Shown: positions 16,416 to 25,489 of the stretch, piece after piece
Layout: each line of letters opens with the position of its first letter
Position numbering within the stretch: the first letter of the stretch is position 1
IMG/VR virus record: IMGVR_UViG_3300048759_000009
Location: 1-31,528 of that record
Source: a virus
Direction: 5' to 3' (one strand)
Length of the DNA stretch: 31,528 bases
Program-made: the position numbers and the translations under genes
The notes under the pieces: model-generated
Database searches by the model: none
The model's input: the letters and a program-made list of their open reading frames with translations, nothing else
Told to the model about the DNA's origin: nothing

Positions 16416-16593
16416 CACTTACATCTTCTGAGTGTAGAACCACGCCCTTGATATAGGCTGCTTGTTCCGACACTAACTGTTGCGGCTGTCCAGCATCCGT
16501 TGGTGGAATAAACCACATCTTTAAATCTGCTTCAGATGGAAGCACCCAACCTTTCTTGTCAGGGTGATCTTCTGGTAATTCTGCTATGCCTCG
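16411..16593 (-). pseudogene. Inverted gene fragment of unknown protein
   Basis: Read on the minus strand from 16593, a continuous protein-like frame appears: RGIAELPEDHPDKKGWVLPS, then EADLKMWFIPPTDAGQPQ, then YIKGVVLHSEDVSVN. It has phage-like codon use and sensible composition, yet no start codon with a ribosome site, and a TGA lies just upstream in frame. It ends by running into the antisense of the ejection gene. I do not recognise the protein. It reads as a 180-bp piece of another gene, dropped in backwards. Assembly error is an alternative. Confidence 0.45.
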
Positions 16594-16601
16594 AAAGAGA
16601 G

Positions 16602-16697
16602 ATCATAAGTCCGGGTGCTTACGCAACCGCAATCACAAGCGGTCAACAGAATATAGGGAATATGAGTACTGGCGACGAAACGCTTTACCAGTTATAA
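16602..16697 (+). pseudogene. Displaced C-terminal segment of ejection protein
   Basis: A plus-strand frame without a start codon reads ISPGAYATAITSGQQNIGN then MSTGDETLYQL and stops at 16695. Its frame is the same as that of the gene ending at 16415. Endings such as STGDETLY are typical of small ejection proteins, so this may be the original C-terminus cut off by the inverted fragment between. The ribosome site of the next gene follows at once. Confidence 0.45.
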
Positions 16698-16709
16698 TAG
16701 GAGTTATTG

Positions 16710-19610
16710 ATGGATCAGACACAACCAACTAACACAAGCACGAGCACATCTCAGTATACAGGCACAGTAAGTTTACCAAATGATGGTCAAATTTTGGACC
16801 GTGATGAGCCTAGCACTGGGTCGCAACAGCCACAAACTCCTACTCCACAAGGACAAGCTGCGCCCACGCAGACTCCACCGGCAACTCCACAAGGACAAGC
16901 GCCGAATGCGCTTTCTGTAGAGCAAGGTCCAATGGGAGCCAAGACTCCTGATTTAAGCAAAGGACCGGCAGGGCAACCTCAAAGTGGACCTATTCAACCT
17001 CCAGTCCCACCGGCTGTACAAAAGGCAGGAATATTCCGTCAAGTAGCCGAGACGCTAGCTGGCGGTCCTAGATACAAATATAACGTAGATGAATATGGGA
17101 ACATGCAAAAGACCCCAGTTCCTGTTAGTAATGCTCATCTAGGTATGGCGATTGCTCTCGAATCACTACAAGGAGTCTTGACAGGCTTGAGTCAAAGAGG
17201 GCCTGAAGCTGCTGCGCGGGGCGGATTGCAAGCTATGCAGCAGAGTGAGCAGCAAGGAAAAAACCGCGATCAACAAGCAAGACAGCAAGCTAGTGATGAT
17301 TATGCCAGACGTGCACAAGTCGCAGAGACTAACATGCGTATGTACACAACGGCTCGTCAAGTTGGAAAAATGAATGAAGAGTCTACTGATTCTTATATTG
17401 GACAGTATCACGATTTAGCTACGAAACTTCAGACAGAGTTTCCCGGCTATGTGCAAGGGCCAATTAAGTATAGTGATTTTGCAAAATACAATGTCACACA
17501 AGATAATGCAATTCCCTTCTCTAAAGTTCCGAGACTAGACGCAAACGGAAAACAAGCAGTCGATGGTAGAGGTATCCCACAATGGGACGTTAACTACCTT
17601 ATTGTTGATCCTAAGTTAAAGGCTAGTGGTCTTTTTGATAAGGATACGATTACAACTTTGAAGAAGATGGGAAAGCTACCATCAGAGACGGGAGACATGT
17701 TGTTAAATACTCCTACATCTTTGATGATGGCCCTGAACTTGAAGTCGCAGGTGACACAATACAACTTGGCGGGACAAACGTTTGGTAACTTCTTCAAGAA
17801 AGTTGACGGAGCAAGTCAGACACCGGCCCCTAGTACATATGCGCCTACCAATGCGCCTACAATTCAGCCACAGTATGAACCATTAGTAGCGAAAGCTGCA
17901 ACTGACAACGGTATTAATCCTGCGTACATTAAAGGACTAATGTCGACTGAAGATGGTCCAGAAGACCCCAATGCAGTGAGTCCTACTGGGGCTACCGGGT
18001 TAATGCAACTGACCCAAAGTACTGCCAAGGACATGGGAGTAACTGACCGGAATGACCCACAACAAAACATCAATGGTGGGGCAAAGTATTTCTCCCAGTT
18101 GCTGAACAAATTCCATGATCCAAAGCTAGCAGCAGCGGCTTATTACTCTGGACCTGAAGCTATTGATGGTAAAGGGAACATTATTGCCACTGAGCGGCAC
18201 ACTGTTGAAGACACCCAGAATTATGTTAACAAGTTCTCTAATGTAGTTGGTCTAAATGAAACTAAGACAAACATTCCAACTGTTGATAAGAACGCACAAG
18301 CAGGAACGGTACAAGGTCAGAACAATCCCGATACTCGACTAAACCTAGACCAATGGACTTCTAAGTATAGTACTACTCCCGCAGATATTGAGAAATTTAA
18401 TGGTGTATTGGCGCAAACTGAAGACAACTATGGTCAAGCTATAGCGCACTTGAATGCTACCGGACAGCAAGCGGCTGCTGCTAATATAAGCGCATTTCTA
18501 GGCGGTCCAGATGCTATCCATCTTCACGATGATAGTATGGCCGTTCAGAGGCAGCAACGTACTTTTGATATGCAAACTGAGCAGGCTGAAAAGAAGGCGG
18601 CGGATAAGGCTAAACTTGACACAGACGCACAAGCCAAGAAACAGGGCATTCTCGGAACTCTAGAAACTGCCAACATACCGGCTGACGCGTTGAAACAAGA
18701 CCCAAAGCAAGTCATACAAACTTTACAAGGTCAAGGGGTAACTCTTCCGCCTGAAGCTATTAGAGATGCTATGGCAATTGCTAAGTACGAAGCACCAATC
18801 AACATTGCATCTAACAAACTTTGGTTCAAAGACGCATCGCTTAATCAGCAAGACTTACTGGACGTGGTTCGTCAATTCAATCCAACTTACGATGTAGGCA
18901 ATTATGGTCCACTGCATAGTGCGCTGGCTTCGAATAGTCCTGAATCTAAGACAATTTCGGCTGCTGCTGGTATTGCCAATCACTTGAATCAGCTTGAACA
19001 AGCGGCTCGTGAGATTGCTAACAAAGGTGACGGTGCAGGACAGTATCCTGCTCTGAATGCTGTTAAGAATTGGGTTAACTATCAAGGCGGCGGGGCAGAT
19101 TATGCAACACTACAAGCTCTTACTAATGCCGTTAATGGTGAGATTCCTAAAGTCTTGTCGGGCGGATTTGCTCCTGATAAAGCGCAAGTAGATGCTGTTA
19201 TGAAAAATATGACAGCTAATAACTCACTTGATCAGATTCACCAACTTGTCGGAATGTACACAGGTGTAATGCATGGTAAGATTGCCCCTCTAGATGAAAT
19301 GTATAATCAGAAGTCAGGAAATGCTGATAAGCATCTTACGATGATTCCTGAATCCCTAACGGCTCTATTCCAGAAACACGGGGAGAAAACGCCGTGGGAA
19401 CAAAGGAACACTGAGTTGCATCAGAACGTAAACAATACGCCATCTACACAAAGCTTTCAAAAACTTTCTAGTAATGGGAAATTTGGATGGGACGGCAAGC
19501 AATGGGTTCCGACACAACCTAGCCAGCCTAATCAAGCAGCACCACAAGCGCAGCCAAATCAAACGCAGCCAAACAAACTAGACCAACCGGCAACTCAAGG
19601 TATCACCTAG
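16710..19610 (+). CDS. Ejection protein with lytic transglycosylase domain
   Basis: A 966-aa internal virion protein starting at ATG 16710 (MDQTQPTNTS) after TAGGAG; a TTG three bases earlier is not needed. Residues about 10-110 are a Pro/Gln/Thr-rich disordered start. Residues about 390-505 form an SLT domain of the lytic transglycosylase (lysozyme-like) fold: LVAKAATDNGINPAYIKGLM, the catalytic Glu at E414 (STEDGPEDPNAVSPTGATGL), MQLTQSTAKDMGV and a closing YYSGPEAI. The rest is long helical sequence. Such proteins (T7 gp16 class) leave the virion at ejection and cut a local hole in peptidoglycan. Upstream and downstream genes are also ejection-type. Confidence 0.8.
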   Translation: MDQTQPTNTSTSTSQYTGTVSLPNDGQILDRDEPSTGSQQPQTPTPQGQAAPTQTPPATPQGQAPNALSVEQGPMGAKTPDLSKGPAGQPQSGPIQPPVPPAVQKAGIFRQVAETLAGGPRYKYNVDEYGNMQKTPVPVSNAHLGMAIALESLQGVLTGLSQRGPEAAARGGLQAMQQSEQQGKNRDQQARQQASDDYARRAQVAETNMRMYTTARQVGKMNEESTDSYIGQYHDLATKLQTEFPGYVQGPIKYSDFAKYNVTQDNAIPFSKVPRLDANGKQAVDGRGIPQWDVNYLIVDPKLKASGLFDKDTITTLKKMGKLPSETGDMLLNTPTSLMMALNLKSQVTQYNLAGQTFGNFFKKVDGASQTPAPSTYAPTNAPTIQPQYEPLVAKAATDNGINPAYIKGLMSTEDGPEDPNAVSPTGATGLMQLTQSTAKDMGVTDRNDPQQNINGGAKYFSQLLNKFHDPKLAAAAYYSGPEAIDGKGNIIATERHTVEDTQNYVNKFSNVVGLNETKTNIPTVDKNAQAGTVQGQNNPDTRLNLDQWTSKYSTTPADIEKFNGVLAQTEDNYGQAIAHLNATGQQAAAANISAFLGGPDAIHLHDDSMAVQRQQRTFDMQTEQAEKKAADKAKLDTDAQAKKQGILGTLETANIPADALKQDPKQVIQTLQGQGVTLPPEAIRDAMAIAKYEAPINIASNKLWFKDASLNQQDLLDVVRQFNPTYDVGNYGPLHSALASNSPESKTISAAAGIANHLNQLEQAAREIANKGDGAGQYPALNAVKNWVNYQGGGADYATLQALTNAVNGEIPKVLSGGFAPDKAQVDAVMKNMTANNSLDQIHQLVGMYTGVMHGKIAPLDEMYNQKSGNADKHLTMIPESLTALFQKHGEKTPWEQRNTELHQNVNNTPSTQSFQKLSSNGKFGWDGKQWVPTQPSQPNQAAPQAQPNQTQPNKLDQPATQGIT

Positions 19611-19619
19611 GAGAATTAA

Positions 19620-22223
19620 ATGTATCAAACGCAATCTACGCAAACAACAAAAGGAGCTATTCCGCCTCCCCCAGATGGAAGTAGCATTGTCGATAATCCC
19701 AATTATTCTCCGTCAAGTTCTTCAATCCCGCCGCCTCCAGACAATAGCGGGATTGTGGACAATCCAAACTACCAAGCTCCAACTCCCGCGTCTAACGAAA
19801 TTACTATCAACGATAGTGATAACTTGGGTACAAAAGCTGTAAAAGCAGTTGGCGGAACTTTGGAGGGTATAGGTGAAGGTGTATTTGGAACTATAAATGG
19901 TGCTGCTAAGTTAGCTGGAATTCATAGTGACGAATTATCTAAACTTGCGGGAGAGGATCAAGATCATGGCGGTGCCCAGAGTTTAGGTCGCGGTATCGAA
20001 CAGATTGGTGAGTTTGTCATGGGAGACGAAGCTTTGAAGGGTTTGTCATTTGCTGATAAACTAGCAAAGTGGGCACCTATTGCAAAACATTTAGAGCAGT
20101 TTCCTAGACTTGCCAAAGCGTTACAATTAGGCATCAATGTTGGAAAAGCAGGTGCAGAACTGACGCCAGAAGATCGGGCAGCTTTAAAAGCATCTCCTGT
20201 ACTTGCTAGATTAGTCGGCGCGGGGTATGATGCTATTAGAGCGGGAGTAACCCAAGCAGCCCAGACTGAAGTTAAGACGGGCGGCGATACTGGACAAGCA
20301 TTAAAAGAAGGCCTAGGTATGGCGGCAGGCGCAGGCATAACAGGTGGTGTTCTTGGAACTGCTGGAGGCTTGCTATCTAAAGGAGCAGACGCTGCCGATA
20401 CGATAGGAGAGCTTGGGAATCAGGCACAATCGGCCCCTACCGGAGCAGGTTTGACCGATCAATTAAAAACTCAAGTCAATGACACAGCCGGAACAGCCGT
20501 TACAAATGCCCAAGATCAGTTAACAGAAGCACAGGACCAATTAGACAAAGTTGGACAATTCGTTCAAAGTGCAGGCGCTAACGCTCCTGAAAACCAAGAG
20601 CTAATTGAAGCTGCACAAAAGGCAGCACAATCGGCTAAGGCTCAGTTAGGGACAGAATTTAACAACGCCGGTCAAGCTTTGATTAAAGCTGCTGGAGATG
20701 CCAATATACCATTAGAGAATAGCCCATTACAAAATGCGGCTAAGACTTTAACCCAAGCTGGTACTACAGAAGCTAAGCCGTTAGATGAAGCATTCTCAAA
20801 AACACGTCCCGGTTCTGTAGAAGCAAATAACAGATTGGATTTGATTATCAATCCTTATAAAAAAGAGACTGAAGCTGCTGAGGATGAAGCGGCGGCACAA
20901 GCTAAAAAGACTCCGGTTGCAGGTGCTGCTCCCGCTGCCACACCGGCGGCTGATGCACTTGCAAAGCTAAAAGCTAAACCTATCAATTTGAACATGAGTG
21001 AGTTGCTAGAGCGTAGAAAGCAACTGAATGAACTTCTGCGAAATACAGGTTGGCAAAGTGACGAGCAAAGAGCAGATCAAGATATTTACAGAAAACTAAT
21101 CGGCGGAGTTGATGATTCGATTGAGCAGTTAGTTACTAAGAGTGGAAATCCAGAAGCTCTACATACATTAGAATCAATGAACTCAAACTATAAGACTGGC
21201 ATCCAACGTTTTGAGAATCCCGATGTAAAAGCATTACTAGAAGGTCGAGTTAGCGGTAACGATCTTGTTAAGAAACTTACAAGCGGTGTAACAGGAAAAG
21301 GAGATGTTCAAGCTGTACATTCGGCGATAGGCGACAAGGCTTTCCAAAAACTAGCAGAAGGCGGATTAGGTCGCATGGCATCTGATGCAGTAGACAAGCA
21401 GACCGGAGAGTTCAGTCTACGCAACTTTCTTACAAAGTGGAATGGGCTAAATCCAGAAGCACGCGATGAGATGTTCAAGGATTCATTGGGCGCTGGAATG
21501 TTGAAGAAGGCAGTTGAGACGGCGCAAACGGCTAACTCCTCAATGCCCGAACTTACCAAGAACTTGAAAGATGCTACTGATACCGTTTCTAGATTGATCG
21601 GAAACGGAGACGTTGGAACTCTTTTGAAAGACCCGGAACGTGTGAAAAGTCTTGCCGCATCATTAGGACCAGATGGAATGCATGAATTGGGAACATCGAT
21701 CTTGCAGAATCAACTACGAGAAGCTGCAACAAATGCTGCAGGAAAAGTAAGAACTCCTGATACAGGAAAGGTGTTAAAGTTTATTGCTTCATTGAAAGAT
21801 TCACCAGAGGTTGTTCAATCATTATTCAGACCAACTCCCGAAGCTTCCCAAGCATACGATAAATTGCTAGGGCAATTACAAAATGTCCAGTCTGTGAAGA
21901 ACGCAGTTAAGGCTGGAGTTATCGCTCCTACGTTGGCGGCTGGCGCATCATTTGGTCCAATATCTGCCATTGCTGCGGGATTACTTACAGCCGGGGAAGT
22001 CGGGACACACGCAGGCAGAGAGTTACTTGAGAAGGTAGCCAATAACCCTACAACGTGGAATGCTTTGACGAATTTGAGCAAAGCTACATCAACTCCTTTG
22101 GCTAAGACGGTAGGTAGATCGATTCAATACGGAGCCGGTAAAGCGGGTGGAGCAATAGTAAAAGACTTCTACCCAAAGCAAAATGTATACTCAGGCGCAC
22201 AAGAAGCATTAGGAGGAAAATGA
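19620..22223 (+). CDS. Large ejection protein, helical
   Basis: An 867-aa protein. It opens with two copies of a short motif (IPPPPDGSSIVDNPNY at about 14-29 and IPPPPDNSGIVDNPNY at about 37-52), then Gly/Ala-rich hydrophobic helices (about 70-110, 235-255 and 775-800) and long Ala/Gln/Glu coiled coil (about 290-360 and 440-560). This composition fits podovirus internal core proteins (T7 gp15/gp16 place), which form a trans-envelope conduit during DNA entry. No enzymatic motif is visible. It ends with a four-base ATGA overlap with the next gene. Confidence 0.7.
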   Translation: MYQTQSTQTTKGAIPPPPDGSSIVDNPNYSPSSSSIPPPPDNSGIVDNPNYQAPTPASNEITINDSDNLGTKAVKAVGGTLEGIGEGVFGTINGAAKLAGIHSDELSKLAGEDQDHGGAQSLGRGIEQIGEFVMGDEALKGLSFADKLAKWAPIAKHLEQFPRLAKALQLGINVGKAGAELTPEDRAALKASPVLARLVGAGYDAIRAGVTQAAQTEVKTGGDTGQALKEGLGMAAGAGITGGVLGTAGGLLSKGADAADTIGELGNQAQSAPTGAGLTDQLKTQVNDTAGTAVTNAQDQLTEAQDQLDKVGQFVQSAGANAPENQELIEAAQKAAQSAKAQLGTEFNNAGQALIKAAGDANIPLENSPLQNAAKTLTQAGTTEAKPLDEAFSKTRPGSVEANNRLDLIINPYKKETEAAEDEAAAQAKKTPVAGAAPAATPAADALAKLKAKPINLNMSELLERRKQLNELLRNTGWQSDEQRADQDIYRKLIGGVDDSIEQLVTKSGNPEALHTLESMNSNYKTGIQRFENPDVKALLEGRVSGNDLVKKLTSGVTGKGDVQAVHSAIGDKAFQKLAEGGLGRMASDAVDKQTGEFSLRNFLTKWNGLNPEARDEMFKDSLGAGMLKKAVETAQTANSSMPELTKNLKDATDTVSRLIGNGDVGTLLKDPERVKSLAASLGPDGMHELGTSILQNQLREAATNAAGKVRTPDTGKVLKFIASLKDSPEVVQSLFRPTPEASQAYDKLLGQLQNVQSVKNAVKAGVIAPTLAAGASFGPISAIAAGLLTAGEVGTHAGRELLEKVANNPTTWNALTNLSKATSTPLAKTVGRSIQYGAGKAGGAIVKDFYPKQNVYSGAQEALGGK

Positions 22224-22531
22224 ACACCTTGAAAGTAATCGCAGTCACAGCCGGAATTATGGTCGTTGTGCTATGGAACGTAGGACTAACTTCAGTTGAT
22301 GTATCATTGCTAAAGCAAGTGCAGGACCAGAAGCAAGTAATTGAAGAACAAGATGCAGTATTGCTTAGACTTTACACAGCAGAGCATCAAGATAGGAAGG
22401 CCATTAAAGCCAGCGTTGATAAAGAACATCAGATCATCGTTGCGGTAAATTCCATTGTTGACGCTCTCACGCAAGGTCAACAACAATCAGCACCAGCAGA
22501 GGATCACACTAGCATCGCAAGAGGGAGGTAG
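22220..22531 (+). CDS. Small membrane-anchored coiled-coil protein
   Basis: A 103-aa protein: one hydrophobic helix VIAVTAGIMVVVLWNVGL (about 6-23) and then a charged helix (SLLKQVQDQKQVIEEQDAVL). The layout (short inside, one membrane helix, long periplasmic coiled coil) is that of inner-membrane spanins, but the length is shorter than many Rz proteins and no outer-membrane partner is seen. The ATGA overlap couples it to the ejection gene, and a hydrolase follows, which favours a lysis role. Confidence 0.55.
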   Translation: MNTLKVIAVTAGIMVVVLWNVGLTSVDVSLLKQVQDQKQVIEEQDAVLLRLYTAEHQDRKAIKASVDKEHQIIVAVNSIVDALTQGQQQSAPAEDHTSIARGR

Positions 22532-22533
22532 TC

Positions 22534-22941
22534 ATACTTCGTCCCGACGATTTCCTCAAAGGCCAGTTGGTCCTTTATGCATGGCGTCAAGGGAAAGATC
22601 ATGGTGGAATTCTTGCAGCAGAAATGATTATGCATGTTATGTCTAATCGAGTAAAAGCGGGATGGGGCAATTGGATGGATGTTCTTTCATCTGCCCCAAG
22701 CCGTTCGGCTACAATGGAACAACCAACAGATATTCCCCATATTTGGAGTCCTGAGTTCACAAGATTGCTTCACTCAGTAGAGGGAGCGTTTGATGGCTCA
22801 TCGAAAGATTTAAGCAACGGAGCAATGTATTTTTGTGATAGTAACAAAGTAGATAATCCGTGGTTCAAAGAGAAGATTCTTGGAAATCTAAGCGTACACA
22901 GAAAAGTTGCAGACATGAATTCCTTGATGTTCTTTATTTAA
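22534..22941 (+). CDS. SleB-like cell wall hydrolase, unusual start codon
   Basis: A protein of 135 aa if begun at ATA 22534, which has a strong ribosome site (AGGGAGG at 22522-22528) five bases ahead; no ATG or GTG fits, and the TTG at 22567 has no good site and would cut off residues that look genuine (LRPDDFLKGQ). The pattern AAEMIMHVMSNRVKAGWGNW, then GAMYFCDS, NPWF and the closing L.VH....LMFF resembles the SleB/Hydrolase_2 family of peptidoglycan hydrolases (NRV and GA.YF..W..... motifs). The usual catalytic Glu ahead of this is not clear (YAWRQGKD instead of YGEARGE). Activity uncertain. Confidence 0.6.
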   Translation: MLRPDDFLKGQLVLYAWRQGKDHGGILAAEMIMHVMSNRVKAGWGNWMDVLSSAPSRSATMEQPTDIPHIWSPEFTRLLHSVEGAFDGSSKDLSNGAMYFCDSNKVDNPWFKEKILGNLSVHRKVADMNSLMFFI

Positions 22942-22955
22942 GATTGAGGTAATAA

Positions 22956-23306
22956 ATGATTGATCCAATTATATCCCCGATTGTGCTAACTGCTTGCTAT
23001 GAGTTTGTCAAATTCTGGTTGCCCATCGGCGGTTTTTTTTTAGGAATCTACAAGGGTTGGGACTGGGTAAAGAGAAGTATAACCGGGATTACAGAAGACA
23101 TTAGGGATATCAAGACCAGTCTCAATAGCCAAACCGTAGCTTTGACAGCAGAAATGAAAGAGCAGAGAAATGACTTCAGAGCCTTCTTCTTGCCGTTGTT
23201 TACAGCTGCACAAGCTCAGACTCTTGCCGCTAGGCCAGCGCGTGCTAAACGAACTATAAAAACAGTTAATAAGAAGTCAGTTAAAAACGGCTTGACACGT
23301 AAGTAA
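22956..23306 (+). CDS. Small membrane protein, possible holin-like
   Basis: A 116-aa protein with a hydrophobic opening (ACYEFVKFWLPIGGFFLGIY, about 10-29) including aromatic residues, then a helical charged middle and a basic tail (RPARAKRTIKTVNKKSVK). It follows the SleB-like hydrolase by 14 bases. A membrane role in lysis is plausible; the single hydrophobic stretch and basic C-terminus fit a class III holin or an antiholin-like protein equally well. Its 3' end overlaps the promoter at 23292. Confidence 0.5.
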   Translation: MIDPIISPIVLTACYEFVKFWLPIGGFFLGIYKGWDWVKRSITGITEDIRDIKTSLNSQTVALTAEMKEQRNDFRAFFLPLFTAAQAQTLAARPARAKRTIKTVNKKSVKNGLTRK

Positions 23307-23320
23307 AGACGTGGTAGAAT
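23292..23320 (+). promoter_or_regulatory. Sigma70-like promoter
   Basis: TTGACA (23292-23297) and TAGAAT (23315-23320) with a 17-base spacer match the consensus well. Transcription would start near 23327, 24 bases before the metallophosphoesterase gene. It overlaps the end of the previous gene, showing that a new unit begins here. Confidence 0.8.
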
Positions 23321-23350
23321 GGTTCTAGTATTGAAATCCTAGGGAGGGAA

Positions 23351-24652
23351 ATGGGTGAGTCAAACGTATTATATACACTGGAAAGCGTTATAGAGAATAT
23401 GAGAGGATTTATCGAGCAGCACGGTAAGGCCACTCGAAATGAATATCGGGCAGCACAAGGGAAAGGAGCTTTACCAGAGTCAGCTTGGGGCAAGTACTTT
23501 AAGACTTTTAAGGACTTTAAGGCAGCGGCTGAATCAACTATCCCAAAAGTCGAATCTACTGCGACAGAAAAGCATGAATTTAAGGATGAAGTTTGGGAAG
23601 TTTCAATGCCTAAGACTTCCATTCACACGTTGGACGAGTTGCTAGCACATTGCAAGGTTGACCTAAGTATTTGGAAGGTCGAGCGTTTTATCGTGAACAC
23701 CTGGAATATGGGTGCGAAAATAAATGATAAAATTGAAGTGACCCCGCTATTTCAGGTCAAGGCTACTCTGGTAAAGAAGGAAGAAATTGTAGATGCAAAG
23801 GCCGAGATTGAAGCTCTGAAGTTTCATGCAGAGCATGTTGCGCTCATTCCTACGCCCGTGCTCAGAACAAATCGAGCAAGTGGCAACATGTTAGAGATTT
23901 CACTGTTCGACGCCCACTTCGGAAAAATGTCCTGGTCCAAAGAGACAGGCGGACCAGATTATGATTTGAAGATCGCTCAGAGCACTTTTCTAAAAGCTGT
24001 TGAAAGTCTTTTGGATAAAGCCAAAGGATATAACTTCGATTCGATTTTGTTAGTAACAGGAAACGATTTGCTGCATTCAGACGACCTTCAAGGACGCACC
24101 ACAAAAGGCACCGTCGTATCAACAGATACCAGATATCAAAAGACTTTCGAAGTTGTACGTGAAACGATTTCCAAGACGATAGAACGGCTTAGACAGATTG
24201 CACCTGTCACGGTAAAGATGGTACAAGGTAACCATGATGAGCTAAGTGTTTGGCATCTAGGAGATAGTTTGTCTTGCTTATACCGGAACTATGATGATGT
24301 GGTAATAGACAATGCTCCAACTCTTCGTAAGTATCATCAATGGGGAAATAACGGATTTTTGTTCTGTCACGGAGATAAGGGAAAACGCTCAGACTACCCT
24401 CTATTGTTTGCGACTGAACGTTCAGATATATTTGGGGTAACCAAGTTTAGAGAAGTCCACACAGGGCACTATCATCAGACTAAGACAGAAGAGTTTCACG
24501 GTGTACGTGTAAGGATCATCCCTAGCTTAAGCCCAAGTGATAGTTGGCACGCAGCCATGGGCTTCACAGGCCAGCAGAGAGTAGGAGAAGCATACGTGTT
24601 CCACAAAACTGACGGGTTGACTGCACAATTTTTCTACAACGCGGACGCATAA
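23351..24652 (+). CDS. Calcineurin-like metallophosphoesterase
   Basis: A 433-aa protein. Residues about 1-175 are a helical N-terminal part that may bind DNA (a KATRNEYRAAQ helix followed by a paired-helix region). Residues 180-430 carry the five metallophosphoesterase motifs: DAH (D187, H189), GND (N238, D239), GNHD (N294, H295), HGD (H340) and GHYH (H373, H375). Two metal ions would be bound and phosphoester or nucleic acid ends cleaved. Ribosome site AGGGAGGGAA with ATG at 23351. Its own promoter lies directly upstream. The substrate is not identifiable from sequence. Confidence 0.88.
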   Translation: MGESNVLYTLESVIENMRGFIEQHGKATRNEYRAAQGKGALPESAWGKYFKTFKDFKAAAESTIPKVESTATEKHEFKDEVWEVSMPKTSIHTLDELLAHCKVDLSIWKVERFIVNTWNMGAKINDKIEVTPLFQVKATLVKKEEIVDAKAEIEALKFHAEHVALIPTPVLRTNRASGNMLEISLFDAHFGKMSWSKETGGPDYDLKIAQSTFLKAVESLLDKAKGYNFDSILLVTGNDLLHSDDLQGRTTKGTVVSTDTRYQKTFEVVRETISKTIERLRQIAPVTVKMVQGNHDELSVWHLGDSLSCLYRNYDDVVIDNAPTLRKYHQWGNNGFLFCHGDKGKRSDYPLLFATERSDIFGVTKFREVHTGHYHQTKTEEFHGVRVRIIPSLSPSDSWHAAMGFTGQQRVGEAYVFHKTDGLTAQFFYNADA

Positions 24653-24685
24653 AGGCAGTTAAAGAATTATTAAACAGGAGGGCTG

Positions 24686-24871
24686 ATGCCAGTAACCGAT
24701 TGGAAAACAGAAACCGATCTATTTCCCTTGACTTACGCTAGACAAGGTGATATAGTGAAGTTAGATGGTCTTTGGTATCGCATCAACCGCAAGACGACTA
24801 CAGCGGTGTCACTAAGCCGGTATTACTGGTACGACAGGCTTTGGGACCGACTGACGAAAGGAAAGCAATGA
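24686..24871 (+). CDS. Small protein, paralogue of the next gene
   Basis: A 61-aa protein with an ATG after ACAGGAGGGCTG. It shares layout with the next gene: an opening turn-rich part, G-D/E-I/V-strand, WYRINRKTTTAV and RYYWYDRLWDRL near the end. Its family is not recognised. The TGA overlaps the next ATG, so the two genes are translated together. Confidence 0.55.
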   Translation: MPVTDWKTETDLFPLTYARQGDIVKLDGLWYRINRKTTTAVSLSRYYWYDRLWDRLTKGKQ

Positions 24872-25080
24872 GCGTACTTGATTTTTATCCATATCGGATT
24901 AACCATCCGATCCCATTCTCGGACATAAATGTAGGAGAAGTTTTCAGCATTGGTCCGGAACGGTACAAGCTCTTGAGACGTGACGCATTCAGTGTCACGG
25001 TTTTGAGATGGTTCAAGATTTATGATTGGGTGTTAGCACTATTCGGGAGGGTAAGTGTCCAGACGGGAAGAGAGATTTAG
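24868..25080 (+). CDS. Small protein, paralogue of the gene before
   Basis: A 70-aa protein with the ATG overlapping the previous stop (ATGA). The shared pattern is FSDINVGEVFSI, RYKLLRRDAFSVTVL and RWFKIYDWVLALFGR. It is a tandem duplicate of unknown function. An upstream TTG would lengthen it but lies inside the previous gene and is not supported. Confidence 0.6.
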   Translation: MSVLDFYPYRINHPIPFSDINVGEVFSIGPERYKLLRRDAFSVTVLRWFKIYDWVLALFGRVSVQTGREI

Positions 25081-25489
25081 TAGTCCATATCCAGATGGAT
25101 GGCCAAACGGTTCTCCAGTGTTATCAACGCCAGCTTCACTCGAACTAGTCGCGTCGATTGTGACGCACAAGGTAGACGGTAAGTATCTTCCAACTGATGC
25201 CGCAACGCGCAAAGCTACTCCCATCGCTACTGGAGTATTGGATTATTTCCCGAAAGCTTTGGCGGAGGTCGCCAAAGTAAGCCGCATTGGAAATGAACAA
25301 CACAACGGAGTCGGAACTCCTTTACATTGGGATAAATCAAAATCTTCCGATCATGCGGATTGTTTGATCAGACACCTACTAGAGCGCGGAACAACAGACA
25401 CAGACGGCGCTTTACATTCGGCAAAAGTCGCATGGAGGGCACTCGCACTTCTAGAACAGGAATTAGAACATAACGATGAAACTTCCTAA
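25055..25489 (+). CDS. DUF5664/dATP-dGTP diphosphohydrolase-like protein
   Basis: A 144-aa protein with a GTG start at 25055 after GGGAGGGT. Residues about 60-137 fit the N-terminal domain of dATP/dGTP diphosphohydrolases (DUF5664): YFPKALAEVAKVSRIGNEQH, then DHADCLIRHLLERGTTDTDG and HSAKVAWRALALLEQELE. This family, related in fold to MazG, removes pyrophosphate from purine dNTPs and is found in phage nucleotide clusters. The first 55 residues are disordered. It overlaps its neighbours at both ends. With MazG and NrdJ in the window it suggests pool control. Confidence 0.72.
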   Translation: MSRREERFSSPYPDGWPNGSPVLSTPASLELVASIVTHKVDGKYLPTDAATRKATPIATGVLDYFPKALAEVAKVSRIGNEQHNGVGTPLHWDKSKSSDHADCLIRHLLERGTTDTDGALHSAKVAWRALALLEQELEHNDETS

